NCBI GenBank assembly: GCA_944341445.1
Contig: CALVLZ010000010.1
Span: 1 to 64,000, forward strand
Length of the DNA: 64,000 bases
Origin: an uncultured Clostridia bacterium
Lineage (GTDB): Bacteria > Bacillota > Clostridia > Christensenellales > UBA1242
Direction of reading: 5' to 3'
This document shows, piece by piece, positions 43,899 through 53,000 of the stretch; position 1 is the first letter of the stretch; every line of letters begins with the position of its first letter. The position numbers and the translations under genes are program-made. The notes below the pieces were generated by a model. That model had not been told where the DNA came from. It saw only the letters and a list, made by a program, of their open reading frames with translations, and did no database searches.

Positions 43899-44618
43899 AT
43901 GTTTATAAAAAAAGAAGAATTGAACTTAAATACACTACCAAAACATATTGCGTTTATAATTGATGGCAATGGTAGATGGGCAAAAAAAAGAGGTATGCCA
44001 AGGTCTTTTGGGCACAAAATGGGAATGCAAACAGTTAAAAAAATTGTAACTGATTGTTACGATTTGGGCATTAAAGTTGTTAGCATTTTTGCTTTCAGCG
44101 CAGAAAATTGGAAAAGACCTAAAAAAGAAGTTGATTATTTATTTAACTTGTTTTATGAATATTTAACTAAAAACAAATCTTTATTTTTAGAAAAAAATAT
44201 TCAATTTAGAGTTATGGGAGATTACACAAAACTTCCAAAAGATTTAAGCGATGAAATAGAAAGTGTTATAAATTTAACAAAAAACAATTCAAAACTTATT
44301 TTAAATATTGGAATAAATTATGGTGGGCAAGATGAAATATTGCGTGCAGTTAATCTTGCCATTAAAGATGGAAAAGAATTATTAACAAAAGAAGATTTTG
44401 AAAATTATTTGTTCACTAAAAATTTATCTAATCCAGATTTAATAATTAGAACTTCTGGTGAAGAAAGGTTAAGCAATTTTATGCTTTGGCAATGTGCTTA
44501 TAGTGAACTATATTTCACAAAAACATATTGGCCATCTTTTAATAAAAAACAACTAGAAAAGGCTTTAATTAATTATCAAAAGAGAAATCGCAAATTTGGA
44601 GCGATAAAAGAGGAATAA
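43899..44618 (+). CDS. uppS: Undecaprenyl diphosphate synthase
   Basis: This cis-prenyltransferase makes the C55 lipid carrier for wall synthesis from FPP and IPP. The 239 residues contain HIAFIIDGNGRWAKKRG (the catalytic Asp), RSFGHKMG, NIGINYGGQDEI, and RTSGEERLSNFMLWQCAYSE. A CGGAGA site precedes the ATG. cdsA follows after 1 base. Its need for isoprenoid precursors contrasts with the absence of dxr, ispA and dxs from their expected sites in this window. Confidence 0.97.
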   Translation: MFIKKEELNLNTLPKHIAFIIDGNGRWAKKRGMPRSFGHKMGMQTVKKIVTDCYDLGIKVVSIFAFSAENWKRPKKEVDYLFNLFYEYLTKNKSLFLEKNIQFRVMGDYTKLPKDLSDEIESVINLTKNNSKLILNIGINYGGQDEILRAVNLAIKDGKELLTKEDFENYLFTKNLSNPDLIIRTSGEERLSNFMLWQCAYSELYFTKTYWPSFNKKQLEKALINYQKRNRKFGAIKEE

Positions 44619-44619
44619 A

Positions 44620-45567
44620 ATGAAAAACAGAATACTTACAAGTGTTGTTATTGTTGTTGTTTTAATAGGTGCATTCTTATCAAAAATGGCAACACCATAT
44701 TTTTTCGACGTAATCATTGGAATGCTTGCAGTTATTGCTGCAGGGGAAGTTGCTAAAGTTTTAGAAAGAGATTATAAGTTTAACAATGTTTATTTAGCAA
44801 CAGCTTTTGTTCCATGTTTATATGTTGGAATTGCTTTGGGAATAATTAATTCTTGGCGATTTGATGCATATTTATTGTTAATTTTAAGTTTAATTTTGTT
44901 CTTTAGCATATTGTGTTTTATTTCAGTTTTTGTTTTCAAAACAGTAACAAAACGTGAAATGGATAAATATATGTTTAAAGGCAGTGTTTCAAAATATGCA
45001 TTTAGAAAAACTATGAACACACTTTTAGTGTATTTGTATCCAACAATGTTTTTTATGTCATTATGGTTTGCTAATCACATTGTTGAATTGCCAACATTTT
45101 CATCATCATTCAATTTGTCAGATTTAAGTGTTGGATTTTTTGTGCTATTAACAATATTTTTAGTTTCAATCATAACAGACACTTTTGCAATGCTTTTTGG
45201 AATGCTTTTAAAGGGACCAAAATTAGCACCTAAAATTAGCCCTAAAAAAACAATAAGCGGGGCAATTGGTGGCTTATTAGGCGGTATTTTAATTGCATTT
45301 ATAGTTTACGCAGTTTTAATGACTCAAGATGGATTTGTAACTTTTGTTGAAACTGCAAATGTTTATTGGTGGCATATTCTTCTATTAGGTTTAATAGGTT
45401 CTATAATTTCACAAATAGGAGATTTATTTGCAAGTTTAATTAAACGTCACGCTAGAGTTAAAGATTATGGCACTATTTTCCCAGGGCATGGTGGTGTTAT
45501 GGACCGTGTTGATGGTTTAATTTTTAATTCAGTTTTTGTTATGATATTTATGTTGTTGTTAGTTTAA
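44620..45567 (+). CDS. cdsA: Phosphatidate cytidylyltransferase CdsA
   Basis: An integral membrane enzyme that makes CDP-diacylglycerol from phosphatidate and CTP. The 315 residues contain about eight hydrophobic segments and the C-terminal signature region IISQIGDLFASLIKR followed by KDYGTIFPGHGGVMDRVDGL. The gene starts 1 base after uppS. In most Firmicutes dxr would come next; here rseP follows 10 bases later. Confidence 0.95.
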   Translation: MKNRILTSVVIVVVLIGAFLSKMATPYFFDVIIGMLAVIAAGEVAKVLERDYKFNNVYLATAFVPCLYVGIALGIINSWRFDAYLLLILSLILFFSILCFISVFVFKTVTKREMDKYMFKGSVSKYAFRKTMNTLLVYLYPTMFFMSLWFANHIVELPTFSSSFNLSDLSVGFFVLLTIFLVSIITDTFAMLFGMLLKGPKLAPKISPKKTISGAIGGLLGGILIAFIVYAVLMTQDGFVTFVETANVYWWHILLLGLIGSIISQIGDLFASLIKRHARVKDYGTIFPGHGGVMDRVDGLIFNSVFVMIFMLLLV

Positions 45568-45577
45568 GGAGATTGAT

Positions 45578-46621
45578 TTGATTACACAGGGTATGTTACT
45601 TAGTTTTATATCAACAGTTAAGCAATTTGGTTTCATATTGCTTGCTGTTTTTATTTTGTTATTAATGGTAACTATTCACGAATTAGGTCATTACACAGCA
45701 GGCAAACTTTTAAAATTTAAAATTAATGAGTTTTCTGTTGGTTTTGGAAAGGTTCTTTTTCAAAAAAAGAAAAAATCTGGAGAGTTGGTTTCTTTAAGAT
45801 TAATTCCGCTTGGCGGATATTGTGCTTTTGATGGGGAAGAAGATGTTAAAGATGAAAGTTCTTTTAACTCTCAAAAACCTTGGAAAAGAATTATTGTTTT
45901 ATTATCTGGTGTTCTGTTTAACTTTATTTCTGCAATAATTTTTAGCATATTTTTGCTTGGAATTATTGGTAACGGAACACAAATTGTAACCGCAACAAAC
46001 GAAAATCAAACAGTTTTGCAAGCAAACGATATTATTGTTAGTGTTAACGGTGAAAAACCTTCTTATTTTAACGGCGGAATTGCAGGAATAACAAGCGATA
46101 TTAAAGATAAAATTAATATTAACGTTGTTGTTTTAAGAGATGGCAAACAAGAAGAGTTGATGGTTCAAAAATATGCAGTGCTAGAAATGGGCGAAACCAC
46201 ATATAAACTAGGAATATCAACAGGCTTAGTTAAAATGAGTTGGGGAGAAGCAATTTTGCAAGCAACTCCGTTCACTTTTGAAATGGCAGGAGAATGCTTT
46301 AAAATTTTTGGTGAGTTAATAACAGGAAAGATATCGCTAAGTCAGTTAGGTGGGCCAATTGCAACAATTAGCACAATTGCAACAAACACAAGTGCTAATA
46401 TTTTAAATTTATTGTTGTTGCTACCACTAATAGCGGTAAACTTGGCAGTGTTTAACATTTTGCCAATTCCAGCACTAGATGGCGCAAGAATTGTTTTTGT
46501 GTTAATAGAGTGGATTCGAGGCAAAGCAATTAACAGAGAATTAGAAGCAAAAATTCACGCAATTGGTTTGATGCTGCTATTTGCTTTTGTTATTTTGGTT
46601 GATTTTATGTTTATTTTTTAA
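45578..46621 (+). CDS. rseP: Site-2 intramembrane metalloprotease RseP/RasP
   Basis: This protease cleaves anti-sigma factors and signal-peptide remnants in the membrane. It starts with TTG 45578 after AAGGAG. The 347 residues have the zinc motif HELGH within TIHELGHYTAGKL near residue 36, a PDZ domain (about 140-210), and the third-ligand motif FNILPIPALDGARI. Four hydrophobic segments are visible. Upstream dxr and downstream proS/ispG of other Firmicutes are missing. Confidence 0.95.
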   Translation: MITQGMLLSFISTVKQFGFILLAVFILLLMVTIHELGHYTAGKLLKFKINEFSVGFGKVLFQKKKKSGELVSLRLIPLGGYCAFDGEEDVKDESSFNSQKPWKRIIVLLSGVLFNFISAIIFSIFLLGIIGNGTQIVTATNENQTVLQANDIIVSVNGEKPSYFNGGIAGITSDIKDKININVVVLRDGKQEELMVQKYAVLEMGETTYKLGISTGLVKMSWGEAILQATPFTFEMAGECFKIFGELITGKISLSQLGGPIATISTIATNTSANILNLLLLLPLIAVNLAVFNILPIPALDGARIVFVLIEWIRGKAINRELEAKIHAIGLMLLFAFVILVDFMFIF

Positions 46622-46636
46622 TAAAGTGGTGAACTG

Positions 46637-48217
46637 ATGACAAAATTATTAGAATTTATAAATAACAAATCTAACAACAAATTTAAAAATTATAAGTTAA
46701 CTTATGCTTGTTATAACAAAACAAATAAAGAATTGAACCTTAAGTTTGTTTATGATGATGAGTTAATAAACAAAGAAGATAAACAGTTGTTGTTTGATTT
46801 AATAAAAGAATATTTGAATTTAAATATTAATATCAACATTAAATGCAAAAAAAGTTTTGTTGATGTTGATGTTATAAAAAATGTGCTTTATGAGTATTTA
46901 ACAAAAAATTATGAAAACATAATAACTAATTTTTCAATAAATAACATAAATGTAAAAATAGAAGAAAATAATGTTTTTGTTGCAATAAAATTATTAGAAG
47001 TTTTTTATAATCATTTGCAACAAATTGGTTTTAAAGATGAAATAAAAAAATTTTTAGAAATGAATTTTTTTGCAAATATTGATGTTGAATTGGTTAAAGA
47101 AGAATCTGAAACAAACTTAGAAGAAAGTATTTTATTTCAAGCAGACATTATGGATGATTATGTTTATTCTGAAGAAAAAGAAGAGCAAACATTTGAAGTA
47201 ACAAATAAAGAAGTTTTTGTTGGTTCAGAAATATTAGAAAACCCAACTATAATAGCAGATATTAATGGAGAAAAGAAAGGTTTTGTTATTGCTGGAACAA
47301 TAAAATATTTAACTAAAAAAACTTTTGAAAGAAAGAAAAAAGATAGTGAAGAAGTTGTTGAAAAAGAGTTTTATAAATTTGTTTTAAACGACACAACAGG
47401 TGAAATTTCAGCGGTATATTTTCCGCTAAAAGCAGACTTAGAAAAAGTTGAAAATTTAAAAGATGGAATTAACGTTGTTGTTAAGGGCGACATTGAAAAG
47501 TATATGGATGCGTTTAACATAAAAGTTAAAGATATTTCTTTTTGTGAACTTCCAAAAGAAATTGTTAAAGAAGAAGTTATACAAAATATCGTTTATGATA
47601 AATATAGATATGTTCAACCAACACAATATGTTGGCTTAAAACAAGAAAATTTATTCCAAAAAGAAAATGAACAAATTCCACAATTTTTAATTGATAACAC
47701 TTGCGTTGTTTTCGACTTGGAAACAACAGGTTTGGATGCTCAAAATTGTGAAATCATTGAAATTGGTGCAGCAAAAATTGAAAATGGCGCAATAACTCAA
47801 CAATTTTGTTGTTTTGTTAAGCCAACAACTGCAATCCCTCAGGAAATAACAGAATTAACAGGTATAACTGATGATATGGTTAAAGATGCAGAACCTATTA
47901 AAAATTTAATACCAGATTTTTATAAGTTTTGTGAAAATTGTGTGATAATTGCTCATAATTTAGATTTTGATTATAAGTTTTTGTATATGGCTGGTAAAAA
48001 GGCTGGGTATGATTTTAACAACGCAAGGTTGGATACTTTGGCTTTGGCAAGAAGTGCAGTTAAAGGCTTAAAGAATTATAAGTTAAAAACGTTAGCAAAC
48101 CATTTTAATGTTTCATTAGAAAATGCTCACAGAGCGGTTCACGATGCAACAGCAACTGCAGAAGTTTTTATTAAAATGGCAGGTTCTGTTACAGATTCGT
48201 TTGTTCAGAAAAATTAA
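46637..48217 (+). CDS. PolC-derived protein: N-terminal, OB and exonuclease domains only
   Basis: The 526-residue product sits where full-length PolC (about 1,440 residues) normally lies, 15 bases after rseP. Residues 1-190 resemble the PolC N-terminal domain in position and style; about 213-302 form an OB fold (GFVIAGTIKYL, FVLNDTTGEISAVYF, VVVKGDIEKYMDAFNIKV). Residues 353-520 are a DnaQ-type 3'-5' exonuclease with all acidic motifs: D360/E362 in FDLETTG, D445 in AHNLDFD, and H498/D503 in AHRAVHD. The PHP region that brackets the exonuclease in PolC and the whole polymerase core are missing, and the stop is followed by the rimP promoter. It could serve as a separate proofreading subunit, or have become a general exonuclease; function is unproven. 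Confidence 0.85.
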   Translation: MTKLLEFINNKSNNKFKNYKLTYACYNKTNKELNLKFVYDDELINKEDKQLLFDLIKEYLNLNININIKCKKSFVDVDVIKNVLYEYLTKNYENIITNFSINNINVKIEENNVFVAIKLLEVFYNHLQQIGFKDEIKKFLEMNFFANIDVELVKEESETNLEESILFQADIMDDYVYSEEKEEQTFEVTNKEVFVGSEILENPTIIADINGEKKGFVIAGTIKYLTKKTFERKKKDSEEVVEKEFYKFVLNDTTGEISAVYFPLKADLEKVENLKDGINVVVKGDIEKYMDAFNIKVKDISFCELPKEIVKEEVIQNIVYDKYRYVQPTQYVGLKQENLFQKENEQIPQFLIDNTCVVFDLETTGLDAQNCEIIEIGAAKIENGAITQQFCCFVKPTTAIPQEITELTGITDDMVKDAEPIKNLIPDFYKFCENCVIIAHNLDFDYKFLYMAGKKAGYDFNNARLDTLALARSAVKGLKNYKLKTLANHFNVSLENAHRAVHDATATAEVFIKMAGSVTDSFVQKN

Positions 48218-48234
48218 CATTAAGTAATATTCTT

Positions 48235-48256
48235 AAATAATATGCTAATATTATTT
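48235..48256 (+). terminator. AT-rich hairpin after the PolC-derived gene
   Basis: AAATAATAT and ATATTATTT form a perfect nine-pair stem around GCTA. The following tract is T-rich but broken, so termination may be partial. Confidence 0.45.
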
Positions 48257-48265
48257 ATATTTAAG

Positions 48266-48294
48266 TTGAAATGTTAAAATAATTATGCTATAAT
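48266..48294 (+). promoter_or_regulatory. Promoter of the rimP-nusA-infB operon
   Basis: TTGAAA and TATAAT are spaced by 17 bases with a TGC extension. The element TATGCTA occurs three times nearby (48241, 48285 and 48312), once covering the -10. Confidence 0.87.
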
Positions 48295-48318
48295 GTAGTT
48301 ACTAGAATAATTATGCTA
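48278..48318 (+). repeat. Direct repeats of AATAATTATGCTA around the rimP start site
   Basis: A 13-base identical repeat at 48278-48290 (overlapping the -10) and 48306-48318 (in the leader), with a related TATGCTA at 48241. The arrangement suggests an operator or RNA element. Confidence 0.55.
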
Positions 48319-48345
48319 AAGAGTGGAACTTGAGTTTCCACTCTT
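48319..48345 (+). promoter_or_regulatory. Leader hairpin upstream of rimP
   Basis: AAGAGTGGAA pairs with TTCCACTCTT around CTTGAGT, followed by TTGGTTTT. The stem is strong but the T-run is interrupted, and a ribosome binding site follows 10 bases later. It could be an attenuator controlled by NusA, whose gene is in this operon; similar hairpins precede rimP in many clostridia. Confidence 0.6.
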
Positions 48346-48364
48346 GGTTTTATAAGGAGGAGGA

Positions 48365-48847
48365 ATGGCAAACAAAAGAATTGTTGATGTTGTGTTTGAA
48401 TGTGCTAAGCCAATTGTTAATGGTTTTGGGTTTGAACTAGTTGATGTTGAATACGTTAAAAAGCCAAACGGAATGAATTTAACAATTTATGTTGATAACC
48501 CAAACGGGGTTGTTAACCTAGAAGATTGTGAAAAAATTTCGCATGCGTTAGATGAACCACTAGATATTTTGGACCCAACCAAAGGAGAGTTCTATTATTT
48601 TAACGTTTCATCAATGGGCTTAGATAGGCCAATAACAACTGAATATCAATTTAATAAATATAAAGGTTCTGAAATTGAAATTAAGATGTATGAACCATTA
48701 AAGCCATATAACAAAAAACAACTTATTGGTAAGTTGGTTAGTTGGGATGAAAATTCAGTAACAATTGAAAGCAATTTAGAAAAAGATTTGCTTATTTCAA
48801 TTCCTAAAAAAGCAATTGCACAAATAGTGCCGGTTATAAAATTTTAA
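48365..48847 (+). CDS. rimP: Ribosome maturation factor RimP
   Basis: RimP assists 30S assembly. The 160 residues have the family pattern: GFELVDVEYVKKPNGMNLTIYVDNP, DCEKISHALDEPLD, and YYFNVSSMGLDRPI, followed by an SH3-like C-terminal domain. AAGGAGGAGG precedes the ATG closely. First gene of the classical rimP-nusA-ylxR-ylxQ-infB operon. Confidence 0.96.
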   Translation: MANKRIVDVVFECAKPIVNGFGFELVDVEYVKKPNGMNLTIYVDNPNGVVNLEDCEKISHALDEPLDILDPTKGEFYYFNVSSMGLDRPITTEYQFNKYKGSEIEIKMYEPLKPYNKKQLIGKLVSWDENSVTIESNLEKDLLISIPKKAIAQIVPVIKF

Positions 48848-48865
48848 ACAAAGAGGATATATAAA

Positions 48866-49984
48866 ATGATTAATAAGGATTTTTTTAAAGCATTAGAAGA
48901 TTTAGAAACTTTAAAAGGAATTAACAAAGAATATTTTTTAGACGCATTAGAAGCTGGTTTAACAAGCGCATATAAAAAGAATTTTGGAGAAGGCAAAAGT
49001 GCTTTCGTTAAATTAAATCCAGAAAAAAATAGCATTAAAGTTTATTCTTATAAAACTGTTGTGGAAGAAGTTGAAGACCCAGACAAACAAATTTCTTTAA
49101 AAGATGCAAAATTAATTAAGAAAAGTTATAAATTAGGGGATGAAGTTCAACAAGAAGAAACTCCTAAAAACTTTGGTAGAATTGCTGCTCAAACTGCAAA
49201 ACAAGTTGTTATGCAACGTTTGCACGAAGCAGAACGCAAAAAAATTATTGATGAAGTTAGCGCTAAAGAAAATGAACTTTTAACTGTTATTGTTAGAAGA
49301 GTTGAAGGCGATAATGTTTATGTTGATATGGGTATAACACAAGTTGAAGGTGTGCTATCTAAAAAAGACCAAATTCCTGGTGAAAGATATCAAATAAATT
49401 CTAGAATTAAAGTTTATGTTAAATCTGTTAAAGAATCTTATAATATGCCATACGTTCAATTAACAAGAGCAAATGCTGGATTTGTTAAAAAATTGTTTGA
49501 ATTGGAAGTTCCAGAAATTCAAAGCGGAGAAGTTGAAATTAAAAGCATAGTTCGTGAAGCAGGATACAGAACAAAGATGGCTGTTTATTCTCCAAACCCA
49601 AATTTGGATGCAATTGGTGCTTGTGTTGGTAATCGTGGAATGCGTGTTAACACAATTGTTAACGAATTAAATGGCGAAAAAATTGATATTATTCCTTGGA
49701 GCGAAAACCCTGTTGAATATATAACTGCAGCATTAAGTCCATCTCCTGTGTTACATGTTGATGTTAATATGTTAGATAAAACTTCATTGGCTGTTGTTCC
49801 AGATGAAAAATTATCTTTGGCAATTGGTAAAAATGGTCAAAATGTAAGACTTGCTGTTAAGTTAACAAATTGGAAAATAGATGTTAAACCAAAGTCTGCA
49901 GTTCCAACATTAAACATTGCAGAAAGCGAACCAAACTACGAAGATTTGTTTGAAAACGAAAATGCTTTTGATGATATTGAATAG
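48866..49984 (+). CDS. nusA: Transcription factor NusA
   Basis: NusA controls pausing, termination and antitermination. The 372-residue protein has an N-terminal RNAP-binding domain (1-125), an S1 domain (VEGDNVYVDMGITQVEGVL), and two KH domains (GACVGNRGMRVNTIVNEL and LAIGKNGQNVRLAVKLT). It lacks the acidic repeats of enterobacterial NusA, as is normal in Firmicutes. GAGG precedes the ATG. Confidence 0.97.
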   Translation: MINKDFFKALEDLETLKGINKEYFLDALEAGLTSAYKKNFGEGKSAFVKLNPEKNSIKVYSYKTVVEEVEDPDKQISLKDAKLIKKSYKLGDEVQQEETPKNFGRIAAQTAKQVVMQRLHEAERKKIIDEVSAKENELLTVIVRRVEGDNVYVDMGITQVEGVLSKKDQIPGERYQINSRIKVYVKSVKESYNMPYVQLTRANAGFVKKLFELEVPEIQSGEVEIKSIVREAGYRTKMAVYSPNPNLDAIGACVGNRGMRVNTIVNELNGEKIDIIPWSENPVEYITAALSPSPVLHVDVNMLDKTSLAVVPDEKLSLAIGKNGQNVRLAVKLTNWKIDVKPKSAVPTLNIAESEPNYEDLFENENAFDDIE

Positions 49985-49992
49985 GAGTATTT

Positions 49993-50268
49993 ATGGTTAA
50001 GCAAAAAAAGATACCAATGCGTATGTGTGTTGCTTGCCGTCAAATGAAAAATAAAAAAGACTTAATTAGAGTTGTTAAAATTGATGAAAACACTTTTGAA
50101 GTTGATGAAACAGGTAAGAAAAACGGACGCGGCGCATATGTTTGCAACAACCCAGAGTGCTTAGCAAAATGCGTTAAACAAAAAAGTTTTAATAAGTCTT
50201 TTAAACAACAAGTTGATTTATCAGTTTATAATAATATTGGTGGCGGTGAAGAGTGCAACAAACAATAG
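49993..50268 (+). CDS. rnpM: YlxR family RNA-binding protein (RNase P modulator RnpM)
   Basis: A 91-residue protein with the YlxR signature PMRMCVACRQMKNKKDLIRVV and GRGAYVCNNPECLAKC. The family has been reported to bind and modulate RNase P RNA in Bacillus. It overlaps the next gene by 16 bases. The position between nusA and the L7Ae-like gene is diagnostic. Confidence 0.93.
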   Translation: MVKQKKIPMRMCVACRQMKNKKDLIRVVKIDENTFEVDETGKKNGRGAYVCNNPECLAKCVKQKSFNKSFKQQVDLSVYNNIGGGEECNKQ

Positions 50269-50585
50269 AAGAAAAAATTAAAACATACTTTGGTTTTGCA
50301 ATAAAAAGCAGGGCAATAATTTTTGGATATGATAATATAAAAGATTATAGGAAGAAAAAGAAAATAACTGTTTTAGTTTGCAAAACTGCAAGTGAAAAAC
50401 AAAAACAAAAAATGCAACAATTTTGTGAGTTGAAAAACTTTGAAGTTTATGAAACAATAAATTGCACTTTAGAAGATTTTATAAATAGAAATTGCAAATT
50501 TGTTGCAATAGAGAATGAAAATTTGGCAAAATCAATTATAACAAATGGGGAACACTTTAAAATTTTAAAAAGAGGTGAATTTTAG
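50253..50585 (+). CDS. ylxQ: L7Ae-like ribosomal protein (YlxQ)
   Basis: A 110-residue L7Ae/L30e-fold protein of the YlxQ type, which binds kink-turn RNA in other Firmicutes. It begins with GTG 50253 inside the end of ylxR, behind GGTGGCGGTGAAGAG. The sequence is divergent: the helical core TYFGFAIKSRAIIFGYD and strand ITVLVCKTASEKQ can be matched, and synteny carries much of the call. infB starts at the base after its stop. Confidence 0.8.
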   Translation: MQQTIEEKIKTYFGFAIKSRAIIFGYDNIKDYRKKKKITVLVCKTASEKQKQKMQQFCELKNFEVYETINCTLEDFINRNCKFVAIENENLAKSIITNGEHFKILKRGEF

Positions 50586-52991
50586 TTGGATAAACAAAAA
50601 AATGTAAATAATTCAGAAAAAAATGCGTTTGCTTTTGAAAATTTAAAACTTATTAGTAACATTGTTAATGGTGGCGGAATTTCTAACATAGTTTCTGGAA
50701 TAAAGAAAGGCAGAATGCAACTAGATGCTTTTATTAAAGAAATTAAAACAAAAGTTGGCAAAGATGTTTCTGCAAAAATTGAGATTAAAAAAGAAATGCC
50801 AGAAAGCATTAAAGAAAATAAACAAAACTCAAACTTTAACAATGCAAAAACTCAAAACAACAAATTTCAACAAAATCAAGGAAAACAAAATTTTGTTAAA
50901 GATTTCAAAAAATCTCAAGAGCAATCACAAAATAAAAATTTCTCTCAAAAGCCTAATAATAATCAAAAGAATTTTTCAGATAAAAAATCTGGAACAGGTT
51001 TTTCTTCTGGAAAAATTGCCCCAACTGTTGAGTTAGATATAGTTAAAAAGCCAGAAAGAAATATGAATAACAAAACCAAAAACAGAAAATCTGATGATGG
51101 TGATAGTAAGTCTTTAAGTGTTAAGGCTAAACTAAGAATGGGTTATATAGACCTTGATGACCCAATGGATGATGAAGAAAGAATTGGCAGAGTTAGAGTT
51201 AAAACCAAAAAACAAAAACCAGCAGTTGTTGCTGAAAAAACTACTATTGATAATGCAACAATAACTAGTGAAAACATAACAGTTAAAGAACTATCTGAAA
51301 AAATTGGAAAACCTGTTTCTGAAATTTTGAAAAAATTGTTCTTATTAGGATTAATGTATAACATAAATTCTGTTATAGATTTTGACACTGCAGAACTTGT
51401 TGCATCAGAATTTAACATAACTTTAAATAAAAAATTTGATAAAAGTTATGAAGATCAATTAGAAGAAAGTTTTGAAAACTTAGGAGAACATTTGCAAAAA
51501 CGTCCTCCAATTGTAACAGTTATGGGTCACGTTGACCACGGCAAAACTTCACTTTTAGATGCAATTAAGAAAACTAACGTTATTAGTGGTGAAGCTGGTG
51601 GAATAACACAACATATTGGTGCATATTCAGTTTCTTTAAATGGAAATAAAATAACATTTATAGATACTCCTGGTCACGCTGCGTTCACAGAAATGCGTGC
51701 AAGGGGTGCAAAAGTAACAGATATTGCAATTTTAGTTGTTGCAGCTGATGATGGAATAATGCCTCAAACAATTGAAGCTATTAATCATATAAAAGCTGCA
51801 AATGTTCCTATGATTGTTGCAATAAACAAAATGGATAAACCAGAAGCAAACCCAGAAAGAATTAAACAACAATTAACTGAACATGATGTTTTACCAGAAG
51901 AATGGGGTGGCGATGCAATTTGTGTTCCAATCAGTGCAAAAACAGGTGCAGGAATCGATAAATTGCTAGAAATGGTTCTACTTGTTGCAGATATGCAAGA
52001 ATTAAAAGCAGACCCAACAATGCCAGCAAAAGGTAGCATAATTGAAAGTAAAATAGATAAAGGCCGTGGTATTGTTGCAACTGTTTTAGTTGAAAACGGA
52101 ACATTGCATGTTGGAGATTACTTGCTTTGCGGAGTAAGTTCTGGAAGAATTAGAGCAATGGTTGATTATAAAGGCAACAACGTTAAAAGTGCAGAACCAA
52201 GTATGGCAGTTTCTGTTTTAGGTTTGAACAGTGTTCCTGAAGCAGGAGAAAAAGCATATGTTGTTGATGAAAAATTTGCTAAAAATATAGTTCAAGAAAG
52301 AATGAACAAAATTCAACGTGAAATTAACTCAAAAGCAAGCGGTGTAAAACTTGAAGAATTCTTAAAACAAAATGCCGATAATGAAATTAAAACTTTAAAA
52401 TTAATTATTAAAGCAGATGTTAATGGCTCAATTGAAGCATTAAAATCTTCTTTAGAAGAATTAAGAAATGAAGAAGTTGTTGTAAAATGCATTCACGCAG
52501 CAGTTGGCGGAATTAATGAAAGTGATGTATTGTTAGCAAAAGCAAGTGATGCTATCATTATTGGCTTCAACGTTAAACCAGAAGCAAAAGCAAAATCTCT
52601 TGCAGAACATAATGGTGTTGATATCAAATTATACAGAGTTATTTATGAAGCAATTGATGATGTTTCAAAAGCAATAACAGGAATGCTTGCTCCTAAATAT
52701 GAAGAAAAAGTTGTTGGTCACGTAGAAGTTAGACAATTGTTTAAAATTAGTGCAATTGGAACAATCGCTGGTTCTTACGTGTTAGACGGTGTTGTTAACA
52801 GAAACAGTAAGATTAGAGTAATACGTGAAGGCAAAGTTATTCAAGAAACAGAAATTGAAACATTGCAACAACAAAAAGACCAAGCAAAGCAAGTTAAAGC
52901 TGGCTTTGAATGTGGAATTAAACTATTAAACTTTAATGATGTTAAGGAGTTTGATATTTTAGAAGCTTATGAAAATGTTCAAATAAATTAG
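50586..52991 (+). CDS. infB: Translation initiation factor IF-2
   Basis: IF-2 places initiator tRNA on the ribosome. It starts with TTG 50586 after AGAGGTGAA. The 801 residues comprise a variable N-terminal part (1-230) with an Asn/Gln/Lys-rich stretch (about 75-145), an IF2N module (TVKELSEKIGKPVSEILKKL), the G domain (GHVDHGKTSLLDAI, DTPGHAAFTEMRARGA, NKMDKPEANP), and domains II-IV. The extended N-terminus has amino-acid bias like the rest of this AT-rich genome. Confidence 0.97.
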   Translation: MDKQKNVNNSEKNAFAFENLKLISNIVNGGGISNIVSGIKKGRMQLDAFIKEIKTKVGKDVSAKIEIKKEMPESIKENKQNSNFNNAKTQNNKFQQNQGKQNFVKDFKKSQEQSQNKNFSQKPNNNQKNFSDKKSGTGFSSGKIAPTVELDIVKKPERNMNNKTKNRKSDDGDSKSLSVKAKLRMGYIDLDDPMDDEERIGRVRVKTKKQKPAVVAEKTTIDNATITSENITVKELSEKIGKPVSEILKKLFLLGLMYNINSVIDFDTAELVASEFNITLNKKFDKSYEDQLEESFENLGEHLQKRPPIVTVMGHVDHGKTSLLDAIKKTNVISGEAGGITQHIGAYSVSLNGNKITFIDTPGHAAFTEMRARGAKVTDIAILVVAADDGIMPQTIEAINHIKAANVPMIVAINKMDKPEANPERIKQQLTEHDVLPEEWGGDAICVPISAKTGAGIDKLLEMVLLVADMQELKADPTMPAKGSIIESKIDKGRGIVATVLVENGTLHVGDYLLCGVSSGRIRAMVDYKGNNVKSAEPSMAVSVLGLNSVPEAGEKAYVVDEKFAKNIVQERMNKIQREINSKASGVKLEEFLKQNADNEIKTLKLIIKADVNGSIEALKSSLEELRNEEVVVKCIHAAVGGINESDVLLAKASDAIIIGFNVKPEAKAKSLAEHNGVDIKLYRVIYEAIDDVSKAITGMLAPKYEEKVVGHVEVRQLFKISAIGTIAGSYVLDGVVNRNSKIRVIREGKVIQETEIETLQQQKDQAKQVKAGFECGIKLLNFNDVKEFDILEAYENVQIN

Positions 52992-53000
52992 GAGATAAAA

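Noticed and set aside
48218-48364. Frameshifted remainder of polC after the short PolC-derived gene
   Set aside because: No polymerase or PHP motif can be read in any frame; the gap holds only a hairpin, promoter and leader before rimP.
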